Assembly (NCBI GenBank): GCA_047629975.1
Contig: JBLHUT010000021.1
Location: 1-22,471, forward strand
DNA: 22,471 bases
Source of the DNA: JBLHUT01 sp047629975
GTDB lineage: Bacteria; Pseudomonadota; Alphaproteobacteria; Rhodobacterales; Rhodobacteraceae
Direction of reading: 5' to 3'
The notes beneath the pieces are model-generated. The model worked only from the letters and a program-made list of their open reading frames with translations, did no database searches and was not told the origin of the DNA. Both the position numbers and the translations under genes were made by a program. Position 1 is the stretch's first letter, and every line of letters starts with the position of its first letter. Shown piece after piece: positions 7,920 through 15,297 of this stretch.

Positions 7920-9784
7920 CAGACGCCCTTTCGCTGCTTGGCCCGGGAGGCTTCGATCTCGGCATGCTTTGCCGCGACCTTGGGATTGTCGGTGATGTGG
8001 GGGGTGCCGACTTCCCACCACGTGTGGCCTTGGGTTGTCCAGCCGTCATAAGCGTCGACTTTCATAACGATCACGCTTGTCTTGTCAGCCGCCTGCGCGC
8101 GCTTGAACGCCTCGCCAAAGGCGACCGGATTGGCCACTGTCTCTGCGTTGGCCCCCATAGACGCCGCGTGTGCCTGGAAATCGATCGTAAAGGGCGCAGG
8201 CACGGTCGGACAATCAGCGATAAGGTTGTTGAAGCTTTCGTTACCGGTATTGTTTTGCAGCTTGTTAATCACCGCAAAGCCCCCGTTATCGAGCACACAG
8301 ATGATAAGCTTGCGCCCCGTCAGAACCGAGGAATAAATGTCGGAATTCATCAACAGATAAGAGCCGTCACCGGTAAAGACGATCGTGTCCCGCTCCGGTT
8401 CACGCTCGAATTGCGCGATCCGCGCGCCCCAGCCACCGGCGATCTCGTAGCCCATGCACGAAAACCCGAACTCCACGTCCACGGTGCCGATGTCTTTTGT
8501 CTGCCAATGGGCCGTGACCTCTGCCGGAAGCCCGCCGGCAGCGGCAACAACACGGTCGCGACTGTCGCAAAGATCGTTGACGACACGAATGACCTGCGCA
8601 TAGGAATTAGGGCCATTGCCCGGTGCAGTGACACTATCAGTATAGGCGGTCCATGTCGTGCGGGCGTCCTGGGCATAAGCAACCCAGGTGTCCGGCGCCC
8701 TGTAACCGTCAAGATGCGCACCCAGCGAAACAAGACCCGATCTGGCGTCGCCAACAACCGGAAGCGAAAGATGCTTGGCCGCGTCATGCCGCCCCACGTT
8801 GAGGCCGATGATCTTTGCGTCCTTGGCAAACGCGGTCCACGATCCGGTGGTAAAGTCCTGCAACCGCGTGCCTACCGCCAGAATTACGTCAGCCCGCTCG
8901 GCAATTGCGTTGGCACTGTCAGAACCCGTTACGCCCAGCGGTCCGATGTTCATCGGATGTCCCTGGGTCAGGTTCGCACGGCCCGCGATTGTCTCGACCA
9001 CCGGAATGTTGTGCGCAACCGCAAAGGCGGTCAGCGCCTCGACAGCGCCCGAATACTGGACCCCGCCGCCGGCAATAATCATCGGACGCTTGGCCGCCAT
9101 CAGGGCCTTTGCCGCATCGCCGACCTCTGCCGCATCGGGCGATTGCCGGCGGATACGGTGCACACGTTTCTCAAAGAATTCCTCGGGATAGTCATAAACC
9201 CAGCCCTGCACATCCTGCGGCAAACCAAGGAACGCCGGACCGCAATCTGCCGGATCAAGCAGCGTCGCCAAAGCCGCCGGCAGAGACTGGATAATCTGGG
9301 CCGGATGCGTGATCCGGTCCCAGAACCGGGTGACGGCCTTGAAGGCGTCATTGACACCCAAGGTCGGGTTTCCGAAATGCTCCAGCTGTTGCAGCACCGG
9401 ATCGGGCAGCCGCGTCAGGAATGTATCGCCGCACAACATCAACATCGGAAGCCGGTTGGCATGGGCAAGTGCGGCCGAAGTAAGAAGATTTGCCGTACCA
9501 GGGCCCGCACTTGCGGTGCAGAACATGAACCGCTGCCGCAACCATTGCTTGGAATAACCGGCCGCCGCGAACCCCATGCTTTGTTCGTTCTGTCCCCGGT
9601 ACAAAGGCAGCGCCGCGCGGGCGTCATAAAGAGCCTCGCCAAGACACGTGACATTTCCATGCCCGAAAATGCCGAAACCGCCCCCACACAAACGCAGCTC
9701 CCGACCGTCGATCACGATGTACTGACTGGCTAAGAATCTGACGATCGCCTGAGCTGTCGTGAGCCGAAGTGTAGTGTTTGTCAT
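7919..9784 (-). CDS. iolD: 3D-(3,5/4)-trihydroxycyclohexane-1,2-dione acylhydrolase
   Basis: A 621-residue thiamine-diphosphate enzyme that opens the inositol-derived ring to 5-deoxy-glucuronate. The N-terminal block GGGFGIFGHGNVTCLGEAL (34-52) is characteristic of IolD. The C-terminal ThDP/Mg site is GDGSYLLMNSD followed by LDNGGFAVINKLQ; Bacillus-type IolD usually reads NHGF there, so the NGGF form is a small deviation. Possible starts are GTG 9799, ATG 9790 and ATG 9784; I took 9784 because the family similarity (LRLTTAQAIVRFL) begins just after it, but 9790 is equally possible. It is the first gene of the minus-strand iol operon and diverges from a second inositol operon across a spacer carrying the LacI-type operator. 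Confidence 0.95.
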   Translation of the reverse strand: MTNTTLRLTTAQAIVRFLASQYIVIDGRELRLCGGGFGIFGHGNVTCLGEALYDARAALPLYRGQNEQSMGFAAAGYSKQWLRQRFMFCTASAGPGTANLLTSAALAHANRLPMLMLCGDTFLTRLPDPVLQQLEHFGNPTLGVNDAFKAVTRFWDRITHPAQIIQSLPAALATLLDPADCGPAFLGLPQDVQGWVYDYPEEFFEKRVHRIRRQSPDAAEVGDAAKALMAAKRPMIIAGGGVQYSGAVEALTAFAVAHNIPVVETIAGRANLTQGHPMNIGPLGVTGSDSANAIAERADVILAVGTRLQDFTTGSWTAFAKDAKIIGLNVGRHDAAKHLSLPVVGDARSGLVSLGAHLDGYRAPDTWVAYAQDARTTWTAYTDSVTAPGNGPNSYAQVIRVVNDLCDSRDRVVAAAGGLPAEVTAHWQTKDIGTVDVEFGFSCMGYEIAGGWGARIAQFEREPERDTIVFTGDGSYLLMNSDIYSSVLTGRKLIICVLDNGGFAVINKLQNNTGNESFNNLIADCPTVPAPFTIDFQAHAASMGANAETVANPVAFGEAFKRAQAADKTSVIVMKVDAYDGWTTQGHTWWEVGTPHITDNPKVAAKHAEIEASRAKQRKGV

Positions 9785-9857
9785 TTGCATATTTCTCACT
9801 CAAACAGGGCCTTCAGGCGATTGCCGCTTGCGCGGTCACGAATCTGAAGATACAAGT

Positions 9858-9875
9858 TTTGCAACCGGTTGCAAA
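9858..9875. promoter_or_regulatory. 18-bp palindromic operator, copy 1 (LacI-family type)
   Basis: Perfect palindrome TTTGCAACCGGTTGCAAA in the 117-nt divergent spacer between iolD and the second inositol operon, ending 26 nt before the plus-strand start codon. A central CG dyad of about this length is typical of LacI-family operators. An identical copy lies beside the LacI-family gene at 14164-14181. Confidence 0.85.
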
Positions 9876-9901
9876 CCTAATTTCAAATAAAGAGTGCGGC
9901 G

Positions 9902-10999
9902 ATGACAGAAATCGGTATCGGAATTATTGGCGGCGGCTACATGGGCAAAGCCCACGCTGTCGCGATGCACGCGGTCGGAGCTGTCTTCAACACCAAACTT
10001 CGTCCCCGCCTTGAAATGGTGTGTGCCAGCACTCCGGCCTCGGCGGAGCGTTACCGCGCGGCCTTCGGATTTGCACGCGGCACCGACAACTGGCAGGTGC
10101 TGGTCAACGACCCCAAGGTCGAAGCCATCGTCATCGCATCACCACAAGAAACCCACTGCGCCATCGCCCGGGCGGCGTTTGCCCTGAACAAGCCTGTGTT
10201 TTGCGAAAAACCCCTGGGCGCGTCGCTGGCCGAAAGCCGCGCAATGGTCGCCGCCGCGCAGGGGCAGATCAGCATGACCGGCTTCAACTACATCCGCACC
10301 CCCGCCAGCCAGTTCGCCCGCCAACTGGTGGCAGACGGCACCATCGGAGATGTCACATGGTTTCGCGGCGAACACACCGAAGACTTCCTGGCTGATCCAC
10401 AAACGGCTGCCAACTGGCGCACGACCGGCGACGCGAATGGCACGATGGGGGATCTTGCGCCGCATATGATCAACGGCGCAATCGCCCTGATCGGCCCGAT
10501 CACATCGCTGATTGCCGAGGTAGAGACGGTGCACACCTCCCGTCCCGGCGGCACAGTGACAAACGATGACCACGGCCAGATGATGTTCCGGTTTGCCGGC
10601 GGCGCGATGGGGCAGATGTACTTCAGCCGCATCGCCCACGGTCGCAAAATGGGCTACGCCTATGAGATCACAGGCACCAAAGGCGCAATCCGCTTTGATC
10701 AGGAAGACCAGAACGCGATCTGGCTTTATACCGCCGACGAGCCCGAAGCCACCCGCGGCTTTCGCAAGATCCTGACCGGCCCTGCGCATCCGGACTACCT
10801 GCCCTTCTGTCAAGGGCCCGGTCATGGCACCGGATATCAGGACCAGATTATCATCGAGGCGCGCGATTTTCTGCGCGCCATCGAAACCCGGACACCCGTC
10901 TGGCCGACCTTTCAGGACGGTATGGACGTCAACCAAGTTGTTGCAGCCGCTCTCGCCTCGTCCCGTGCGAAAGCATGGATCGATGTCGCGACCATCTGA
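9902..10999 (+). CDS. Gfo/Idh/MocA-family oxidoreductase (inositol-type dehydrogenase)
   Basis: A 365-residue NAD(P)-dependent dehydrogenase. Visible are the Rossmann motif GIGIIGGGYMG (5-15), EKP with Lys103 (102-104), and GTMGDLAPHMI with Asp184 and His188 in the catalytic spacing of the family. It is clearly different from the IolG of the opposite operon. From context it may oxidise another inositol stereoisomer (scyllo- or chiro-inositol) or interconvert inososes, as IolX/IolW-type enzymes do elsewhere, but the sequence alone does not decide this. It is the first gene of the plus-strand operon, 26 nt after the operator, with AAAGAG about 8 nt upstream of the ATG. The IolE-like gene follows 19 nt later. 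Confidence 0.88.
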   Translation: MTEIGIGIIGGGYMGKAHAVAMHAVGAVFNTKLRPRLEMVCASTPASAERYRAAFGFARGTDNWQVLVNDPKVEAIVIASPQETHCAIARAAFALNKPVFCEKPLGASLAESRAMVAAAQGQISMTGFNYIRTPASQFARQLVADGTIGDVTWFRGEHTEDFLADPQTAANWRTTGDANGTMGDLAPHMINGAIALIGPITSLIAEVETVHTSRPGGTVTNDDHGQMMFRFAGGAMGQMYFSRIAHGRKMGYAYEITGTKGAIRFDQEDQNAIWLYTADEPEATRGFRKILTGPAHPDYLPFCQGPGHGTGYQDQIIIEARDFLRAIETRTPVWPTFQDGMDVNQVVAAALASSRAKAWIDVATI

Positions 11000-11018
11000 C
11001 TTTCCGAAAGGCCCCCGT

Positions 11019-11909
11019 ATGACGATAAAGATTGGTAATGCCCCGTGTTCGTGGGGTATCGAATTTGCAAGTGATCCGTCCTATCCCACGTGGCAATCCG
11101 TGTTGGATCAATGTGCCGGTGCCGGATACAAAGGGATCGAGCTTGGCCCGATAGGCTATATGCCCGAGGATCCGCAGGTGCTTGCCCCCGCGCTGCATGA
11201 ACGCGGGCTGGAGATCATTGGCGGCGTTGTCTTTCGCGCCTTTCATGACGCCGCGAAATGGGACGATGTGCTGGATGCGTCACACCGGACGTGCAAGGCG
11301 CTTGTGGCGCACGGGGCACAGCATCTGGTGTTGATCGACAGCATCTCTGCGCGCCGTGCCCCCACCGCGGGGCGGGCCGGCGAGGCCGAGCAGATGGACA
11401 CAGCCGAATGGACCGCCTTTCGGGACCGCATCGCCACGATCGCCAAACTCGGGTCACAGGAATACGGCCTGACCGTTGGCATCCACGCCCATGCCGCCGG
11501 CTTCATGGATTTCGAGCCGGAACTGGAACGGCTGCTCGACGAGGTCGACGAAAGCATCCTGAAAATATGCTTTGATACAGGGCACCATTCCTATGCAGGC
11601 TTCGACCCCGTTGCCTTCATGGAGCGCCATATCAAACGCATTTCGTACATGCATTTCAAAGACATCGACCCGGTGGTAAAGGCCGGTGTGGTCGCCAACC
11701 GGACCGATTTCTACAAAGCCTGCGGACAGGGCATTTTTTGCAATCTCGGTCAGGGCGATGTCGATTTCAAAGCCGTGCGCCAGCGTCTTTTGGACGCCGG
11801 TTTTGACGGCTGGTGCACGGTCGAGCAGGATTGCGACCCGTCCCTGCCCGGCACACCGCTAGAGGACGCGCGCGCGAACCGCGAATATCTTCAATCCATC
11901 GGATTCTAA
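11019..11909 (+). CDS. iolE: IolE-like TIM-barrel protein, probable inosose dehydratase
   Basis: A 296-residue xylose-isomerase-like TIM barrel (AP_endonuc_2 fold). Likely metal and active-site residues are Glu41 in GIELGP, His156/His158 in GIHAHAAG, Asp186 and His189 in CFDTGHH, His212 in YMHFKD, and Glu269 in WCTVEQDCDP; this C-terminal pattern is typical of IolE/IolI relatives. It is the only candidate here for the dehydratase step (inosose to 3D-trihydroxycyclohexane-dione) between IolG and IolD. Its N terminus, NAPCSWGIEF, differs from the GxxPIGW-type start I expect of classical IolE, so an inosose isomerase or another sugar isomerase is possible. I chose ATG 11019 because GAAAGG sits 8 nt upstream and the first barrel strand follows; the upstream open frame overlaps the previous gene. 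Confidence 0.75.
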   Translation: MTIKIGNAPCSWGIEFASDPSYPTWQSVLDQCAGAGYKGIELGPIGYMPEDPQVLAPALHERGLEIIGGVVFRAFHDAAKWDDVLDASHRTCKALVAHGAQHLVLIDSISARRAPTAGRAGEAEQMDTAEWTAFRDRIATIAKLGSQEYGLTVGIHAHAAGFMDFEPELERLLDEVDESILKICFDTGHHSYAGFDPVAFMERHIKRISYMHFKDIDPVVKAGVVANRTDFYKACGQGIFCNLGQGDVDFKAVRQRLLDAGFDGWCTVEQDCDPSLPGTPLEDARANREYLQSIGF

Positions 11910-11921
11910 AGGAACTCTTCA

Positions 11922-13082
11922 ATGAAAAAGTTGAAATGGGGCATGATCGGCGGCGGCGAAGGCAGCCAGATCGGTCCGGCACACCGGCTTGGTGCAGGGC
12001 TTGACGGGCTCTTTGAATTTACCGCAGGCGCACTTGATCATCGTCCCGATGCGGGCCGTGCCTATGGCCGGAACTTGGGGCTGGCAGCCGACCGGTCCTA
12101 TGGCGACTGGACAGAGATGCTTGCCGGTGAAAAGGCTCGCGAGGACCGCGTCGATCTGGTGACTGTGGCGACGCCGAACTCTACCCATTTCGAGATCACC
12201 AAGTCCTTTCTGGAAGGCGGGTTTCACGTTCTGTGTGAAAAGCCGATGACCATGACAGTCGAAGAAGGCGAAGCAATTGTCGAAATCGCCAACCGGACCG
12301 GTAATATTTGTGCGGTCAATTATGGCTACACGGGTTATTCGCTGGTCCGCCACGCACGAGCGATGGTGGCGCGCGGCGATATCGGAAAGGTCCGGCTGGT
12401 AAAGGCGGAATTCGCCCACGGGCATCACGCGGACGCCGCGGATGCAGACAACCCGCGGGTGCGCTGGCGGTATGATCCGGCACAGGCCGGGGTGTCGGCG
12501 CAATTTGCAGATTGCGGGATTCACGCGCTTCACATGGCGTCTTTTATCACCGGGCAGGAAGTCACCAGACTGTCTGCCGATTGTGTGTCCTGTCTGGATG
12601 TGCGCGTTCTGGAGGATGACGCGATGGTCAACTTCCGCATGGACGGCGGAACCGTCGGGCGCCTGTGGACAAGCTCGATCGCTATCGGCCGCCAGCACGG
12701 GCTTACGATACAGGTTTTTGGCGAAACAGGCGGCCTGCGTTGGTCCCAGGAACAGCCGAACCAACTGTACTACATGCCGCTTGGTCAACGTTTGCAGGTG
12801 ATCGAGCGCGGTGAAGGCAATCTGTCCCCCGAAGCAGATCGCACGTCGCGCGTGACTGTGGGTCATGCCGAAGGGATGCCGCTGGCCTTTGCAAACATCT
12901 ATTGCGACCTGTCCGAGGCCATCCTTGCGCGCAAGGAAAGCCGCACGATGGACCCTGCCGCCAACCTTTATCCACGTGCCGAAGACGGCCTGCGGTCGAT
13001 GGCTGCGGTTTATGCCGTGGCCGAAAGTGGCAAGGCCGAAGGGGCATGGCTGGACGCGCGTCCGCCGATGTTCCGCGACTAG
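11922..13082 (+). CDS. Gfo/Idh/MocA-family oxidoreductase (third in locus)
   Basis: A 386-residue dehydrogenase of the same superfamily as iolG but of a longer subtype. Visible are WGMIGGGEGSQIG (Rossmann turn, 6-18; the motif is extended compared with GxGxxG), EKP with Lys107 (106-108), and FADCGIHALH with Asp197 and His201. The longer form with GGGEGSQIG at the start is a distinct branch often annotated as inositol or scyllo-inositol dehydrogenase-like. AAGGA lies 8 nt before the ATG, and the gene starts 12 nt after the IolE-like stop. Its TAG stop is shared, on opposite strands, with the TAG of the converging LacI-family gene through one CTAG. Substrate and direction are not determinable; it may act on another inositol isomer. 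Confidence 0.86.
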   Translation: MKKLKWGMIGGGEGSQIGPAHRLGAGLDGLFEFTAGALDHRPDAGRAYGRNLGLAADRSYGDWTEMLAGEKAREDRVDLVTVATPNSTHFEITKSFLEGGFHVLCEKPMTMTVEEGEAIVEIANRTGNICAVNYGYTGYSLVRHARAMVARGDIGKVRLVKAEFAHGHHADAADADNPRVRWRYDPAQAGVSAQFADCGIHALHMASFITGQEVTRLSADCVSCLDVRVLEDDAMVNFRMDGGTVGRLWTSSIAIGRQHGLTIQVFGETGGLRWSQEQPNQLYYMPLGQRLQVIERGEGNLSPEADRTSRVTVGHAEGMPLAFANIYCDLSEAILARKESRTMDPAANLYPRAEDGLRSMAAVYAVAESGKAEGAWLDARPPMFRD

Positions 13083-14080
13083 GCGCGGTGCGGACGTAAC
13101 GTCGCCCGCACGACCACATGACACGGAAAGAGCCTGGCCTCGGGATAGCGGTCGGGCTCTTTCAGCATTGCCATCATCAGCTCTACCGAAGAGGTGATAA
13201 TGTGCTGGATCGGCTGGCGAATGGTGGTCAGGGAGATATTCTCCCATCCGGCCATCTCCATGTCGTTGAATCCGATGATCCCGATGTCCTCGGGCACTTT
13301 CAGGTTTTTGTCCCTGACCGCGCTAAGCACGCCGATTGACAGAACGTCATCGCCACAAAAATATGCCTCTTCATGTCCTGTTTCCAGCAAGCGCAGCATT
13401 TCTGCCCGTCCGGCCTGAAACGAATAGGCGGCAGCAAAGGAATGACTTCGCTTGATGTGCGGATGCGCGGCAAGCTCTTCACAGAAACCTTTGAACCGGT
13501 CTTGCGTGGAGGTCGCGGCCTCGGGTCCACCAAGAAACCCGACACGGCGATATCCCCGCGCGATCAGTTCGCGCGCCGCCATGCGCCCCGCCTCGACGTT
13601 ATCGATGCCCACAACATGCACATCCGGGCTGCTGGCGTAACGCCCGAAAGTGTTGACGACCGGAATCTGACGTTCCCGAAACGCCATCGAAAACGCCGGT
13701 GGTAGCGTCGAGGAGGCCACAATCACCCCGTCCACCGAGTATTGTTGCAGCATCTGGACAGAGTTTTCAGGGTCGGTTTCATTGCTCAGATTGACCAGCA
13801 AGGGGCGCAATCCGTGATCCTGCAAGGCACGGGTAAACAGGTCGAACACCTCCAGAAAGATCGGATTATGGAAATTGTTCGACACCAACCCGATAAGCTT
13901 GGTCCGCCGTGTGGTCAGGCTGCGGGCCAGAAAGTTGGGGCTATAGCCCAGCTCGGCCGCAGCCTTTTCGACCTTGCGGCGCATTTTGACCGACACAGAG
14001 GCCCCGTCTGTAAACGTTCGGGACACAGCAGAGGTCGAGACACCCGCTCTATTTGCCACATCCTTGAGTGTTGCTGCCAT
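13079..14080 (-). CDS. LacI-family transcriptional regulator of the inositol locus
   Basis: A 333-residue LacI/GalR regulator. The N-terminal helix-turn-helix is at LKDVANRAGVSTSAVSRTF (5-23), the hinge helix at NFLARSLTTRR (49-59), and the remainder is a periplasmic-binding-protein-like effector domain with the usual VDGVIVASS, RRVGFLGG and IIGFNDMEMAGW segments. It diverges from the ABC importer and converges with the second inositol operon. A perfect 18-bp palindrome lies 84 nt upstream of its start and an identical one lies between the two catabolic operons, so autoregulation and control of uptake and catabolism are likely. Repression relieved by an inositol-pathway intermediate is the expected mode for the family (inference). 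Confidence 0.92.
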   Translation of the reverse strand: MAATLKDVANRAGVSTSAVSRTFTDGASVSVKMRRKVEKAAAELGYSPNFLARSLTTRRTKLIGLVSNNFHNPIFLEVFDLFTRALQDHGLRPLLVNLSNETDPENSVQMLQQYSVDGVIVASSTLPPAFSMAFRERQIPVVNTFGRYASSPDVHVVGIDNVEAGRMAARELIARGYRRVGFLGGPEAATSTQDRFKGFCEELAAHPHIKRSHSFAAAYSFQAGRAEMLRLLETGHEEAYFCGDDVLSIGVLSAVRDKNLKVPEDIGIIGFNDMEMAGWENISLTTIRQPIQHIITSSVELMMAMLKEPDRYPEARLFPCHVVVRATLRPHRA

Positions 14081-14163
14081 TTCGATACACCGATCCCTCT
14101 ATCCCGACACAACTTGTCAATCCAAGCATCACCACCCGCTCATTAGAATTTTTTCCAATCCGA

Positions 14164-14181
14164 TTTGCAACCGGTTGCAAA
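14164..14181. promoter_or_regulatory. 18-bp palindromic operator, copy 2 (LacI-family type)
   Basis: Perfect palindrome TTTGCAACCGGTTGCAAA, identical to 9858-9875, in the 185-nt divergent spacer between the LacI-family gene and the binding-protein gene. Its position fits control of both divergent transcripts. A nearby GAATTTTTT (14146-14154) and AAAAAATTC (14179-14187) form an additional inverted pair that is not centred on the operator. Confidence 0.85.
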
Positions 14182-14265
14182 AAATTCGAATCCATGCTTG
14201 TCTGTCCAACAGAGAAGGCTTTTGCCGTTCTCTAGACATAAAATTCTATCCTTGGGAGGAAAGAA

Positions 14266-15216
14266 ATGAAATCCGTTATTACGAAACTGATGCTGACGGC
14301 TGCTGTCATCGTATCCCCGTTGATGGCCTCGGCAGAAGGTCACGGCGATAACCTCACGTATGTTCTTGTGAGCCATGCACCTGACAGCGACAGCTGGTGG
14401 AACACGGTCAAGAACGGTTTTGCACTTGCTGGCGAGCAGATGGGTGTGAACGTCGAGTATCGCAACCCGCCAACCGGCGACCTTGCCGACATGGCGCGGA
14501 TCATCGAACAGACCACGGCCTCTGCTCCGGACGGCATCATCACGACGCTTGCCGATTTCGGTCTGCTGAAAGGCCCGATCATGGCGGCCGTCGATCAAGG
14601 CATCGATGTCATCATCATGAACTCCGGCTCCCCTGCTCAAGCCGCTGAAGTTGGCGCGCTGATGTATGTCGGCCAGCCCGAGTATGATGCCGGTCTTGCC
14701 GCCGGTCAGCGCGCGGCACGCGACGGTGTGTCGAGCTTCTTGTGCGTCAACCACTACATCAGCTCGCCATCCTCGACCGAGCGTTGCCAGGGTTTCGCAG
14801 ACGGGCTGGGCGTTGATCTGGCCAACCAGATGATCGATTCAGGCCAAGACCCTTCGGAGATTAAAAACCGGGTTCTTGCCTATCTTTCGGCCAACCCCGA
14901 AACCGATGCGGTCCTGACGCTTGGGCCGACATCTGCAGATCCGACCATTCTGGCTCTTGAAGAGAACGGCATGGCCGGTGACATCTACTTCGGCACTTTC
15001 GACCTTGGCGAAGAAATCGTCAAAGGCCTGAAATCCGGTGTGATCAACTGGGGCATCGACCAGCAACCCTTCTTGCAGGCATATCTGCCGGTTGTCGTGC
15101 TTGCCAACTATGACCGCTACGGTGTTTTGCCGGGCAACAACATCAACTCTGGCCCCGGCTTCGTGACTGCCGACGCACTTGCCAAAGTTGAAGAGTTTGC
15201 CGGTGAATTCCGCTAG
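14266..15216 (+). CDS. sugar/inositol ABC importer, periplasmic binding protein
   Basis: A 316-residue solute-binding protein of the CUT2 (ribose/inositol) group, Peripla_BP_4 fold. A signal peptide is evident: MKSVITKL, a hydrophobic stretch, and a likely cleavage after ASA at about residue 24. Mature-protein features include DSWWNTVKNGF, DGIITTLADF, the hinge region DVIIMNSGS and GQPEYDAGLAAGQ, typical of sugar-binding proteins. It acts in the periplasm and passes ligand to the permease encoded next. myo-Inositol is the likely ligand given the locus and the shared operator (inference). A strong GGAGGAAAG lies just before the ATG. A stable hairpin follows the stop, which would favour excess binding protein over the membrane components. 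Confidence 0.93.
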   Translation: MKSVITKLMLTAAVIVSPLMASAEGHGDNLTYVLVSHAPDSDSWWNTVKNGFALAGEQMGVNVEYRNPPTGDLADMARIIEQTTASAPDGIITTLADFGLLKGPIMAAVDQGIDVIIMNSGSPAQAAEVGALMYVGQPEYDAGLAAGQRAARDGVSSFLCVNHYISSPSSTERCQGFADGLGVDLANQMIDSGQDPSEIKNRVLAYLSANPETDAVLTLGPTSADPTILALEENGMAGDIYFGTFDLGEEIVKGLKSGVINWGIDQQPFLQAYLPVVVLANYDRYGVLPGNNINSGPGFVTADALAKVEEFAGEFR

Positions 15217-15230
15217 GGCGCTCTAAAGCA

Positions 15231-15258
15231 GGGCGGGTCGCGAACGCGTGATCCGCCC
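15231..15258 (+). other. stable intercistronic stem-loop
   Basis: GGGCGG (15231-15236) pairs with CCGCCC (15253-15258), extended inward by a G-U and a T-A pair and by CGC/GCG around a GAAC loop. There is no following T run, so it is more likely an mRNA-stabilising or transcript-attenuating hairpin between the binding-protein and permease genes than a full terminator. Confidence 0.6.
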
Positions 15259-15297
15259 GACACATCTGCAAAAAACTAAATGGGGGAGATTGGGGTC

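Noticed and set aside
7832..9733. A 633-codon open frame on the plus strand, antisense to iolD
   Set aside because: It lies entirely opposite iolD and the start of iolC, both of which have clear family motifs. Its translation is rich in Arg, His and Cys with no recognisable domain, as expected from the complement of a GC-rich gene.
14222..14250. TTGCCG and TTCTAT as a -35/-10 pair for the binding-protein gene
   Set aside because: The implied transcription start would fall on the ribosome binding site, and the match to consensus is weak.
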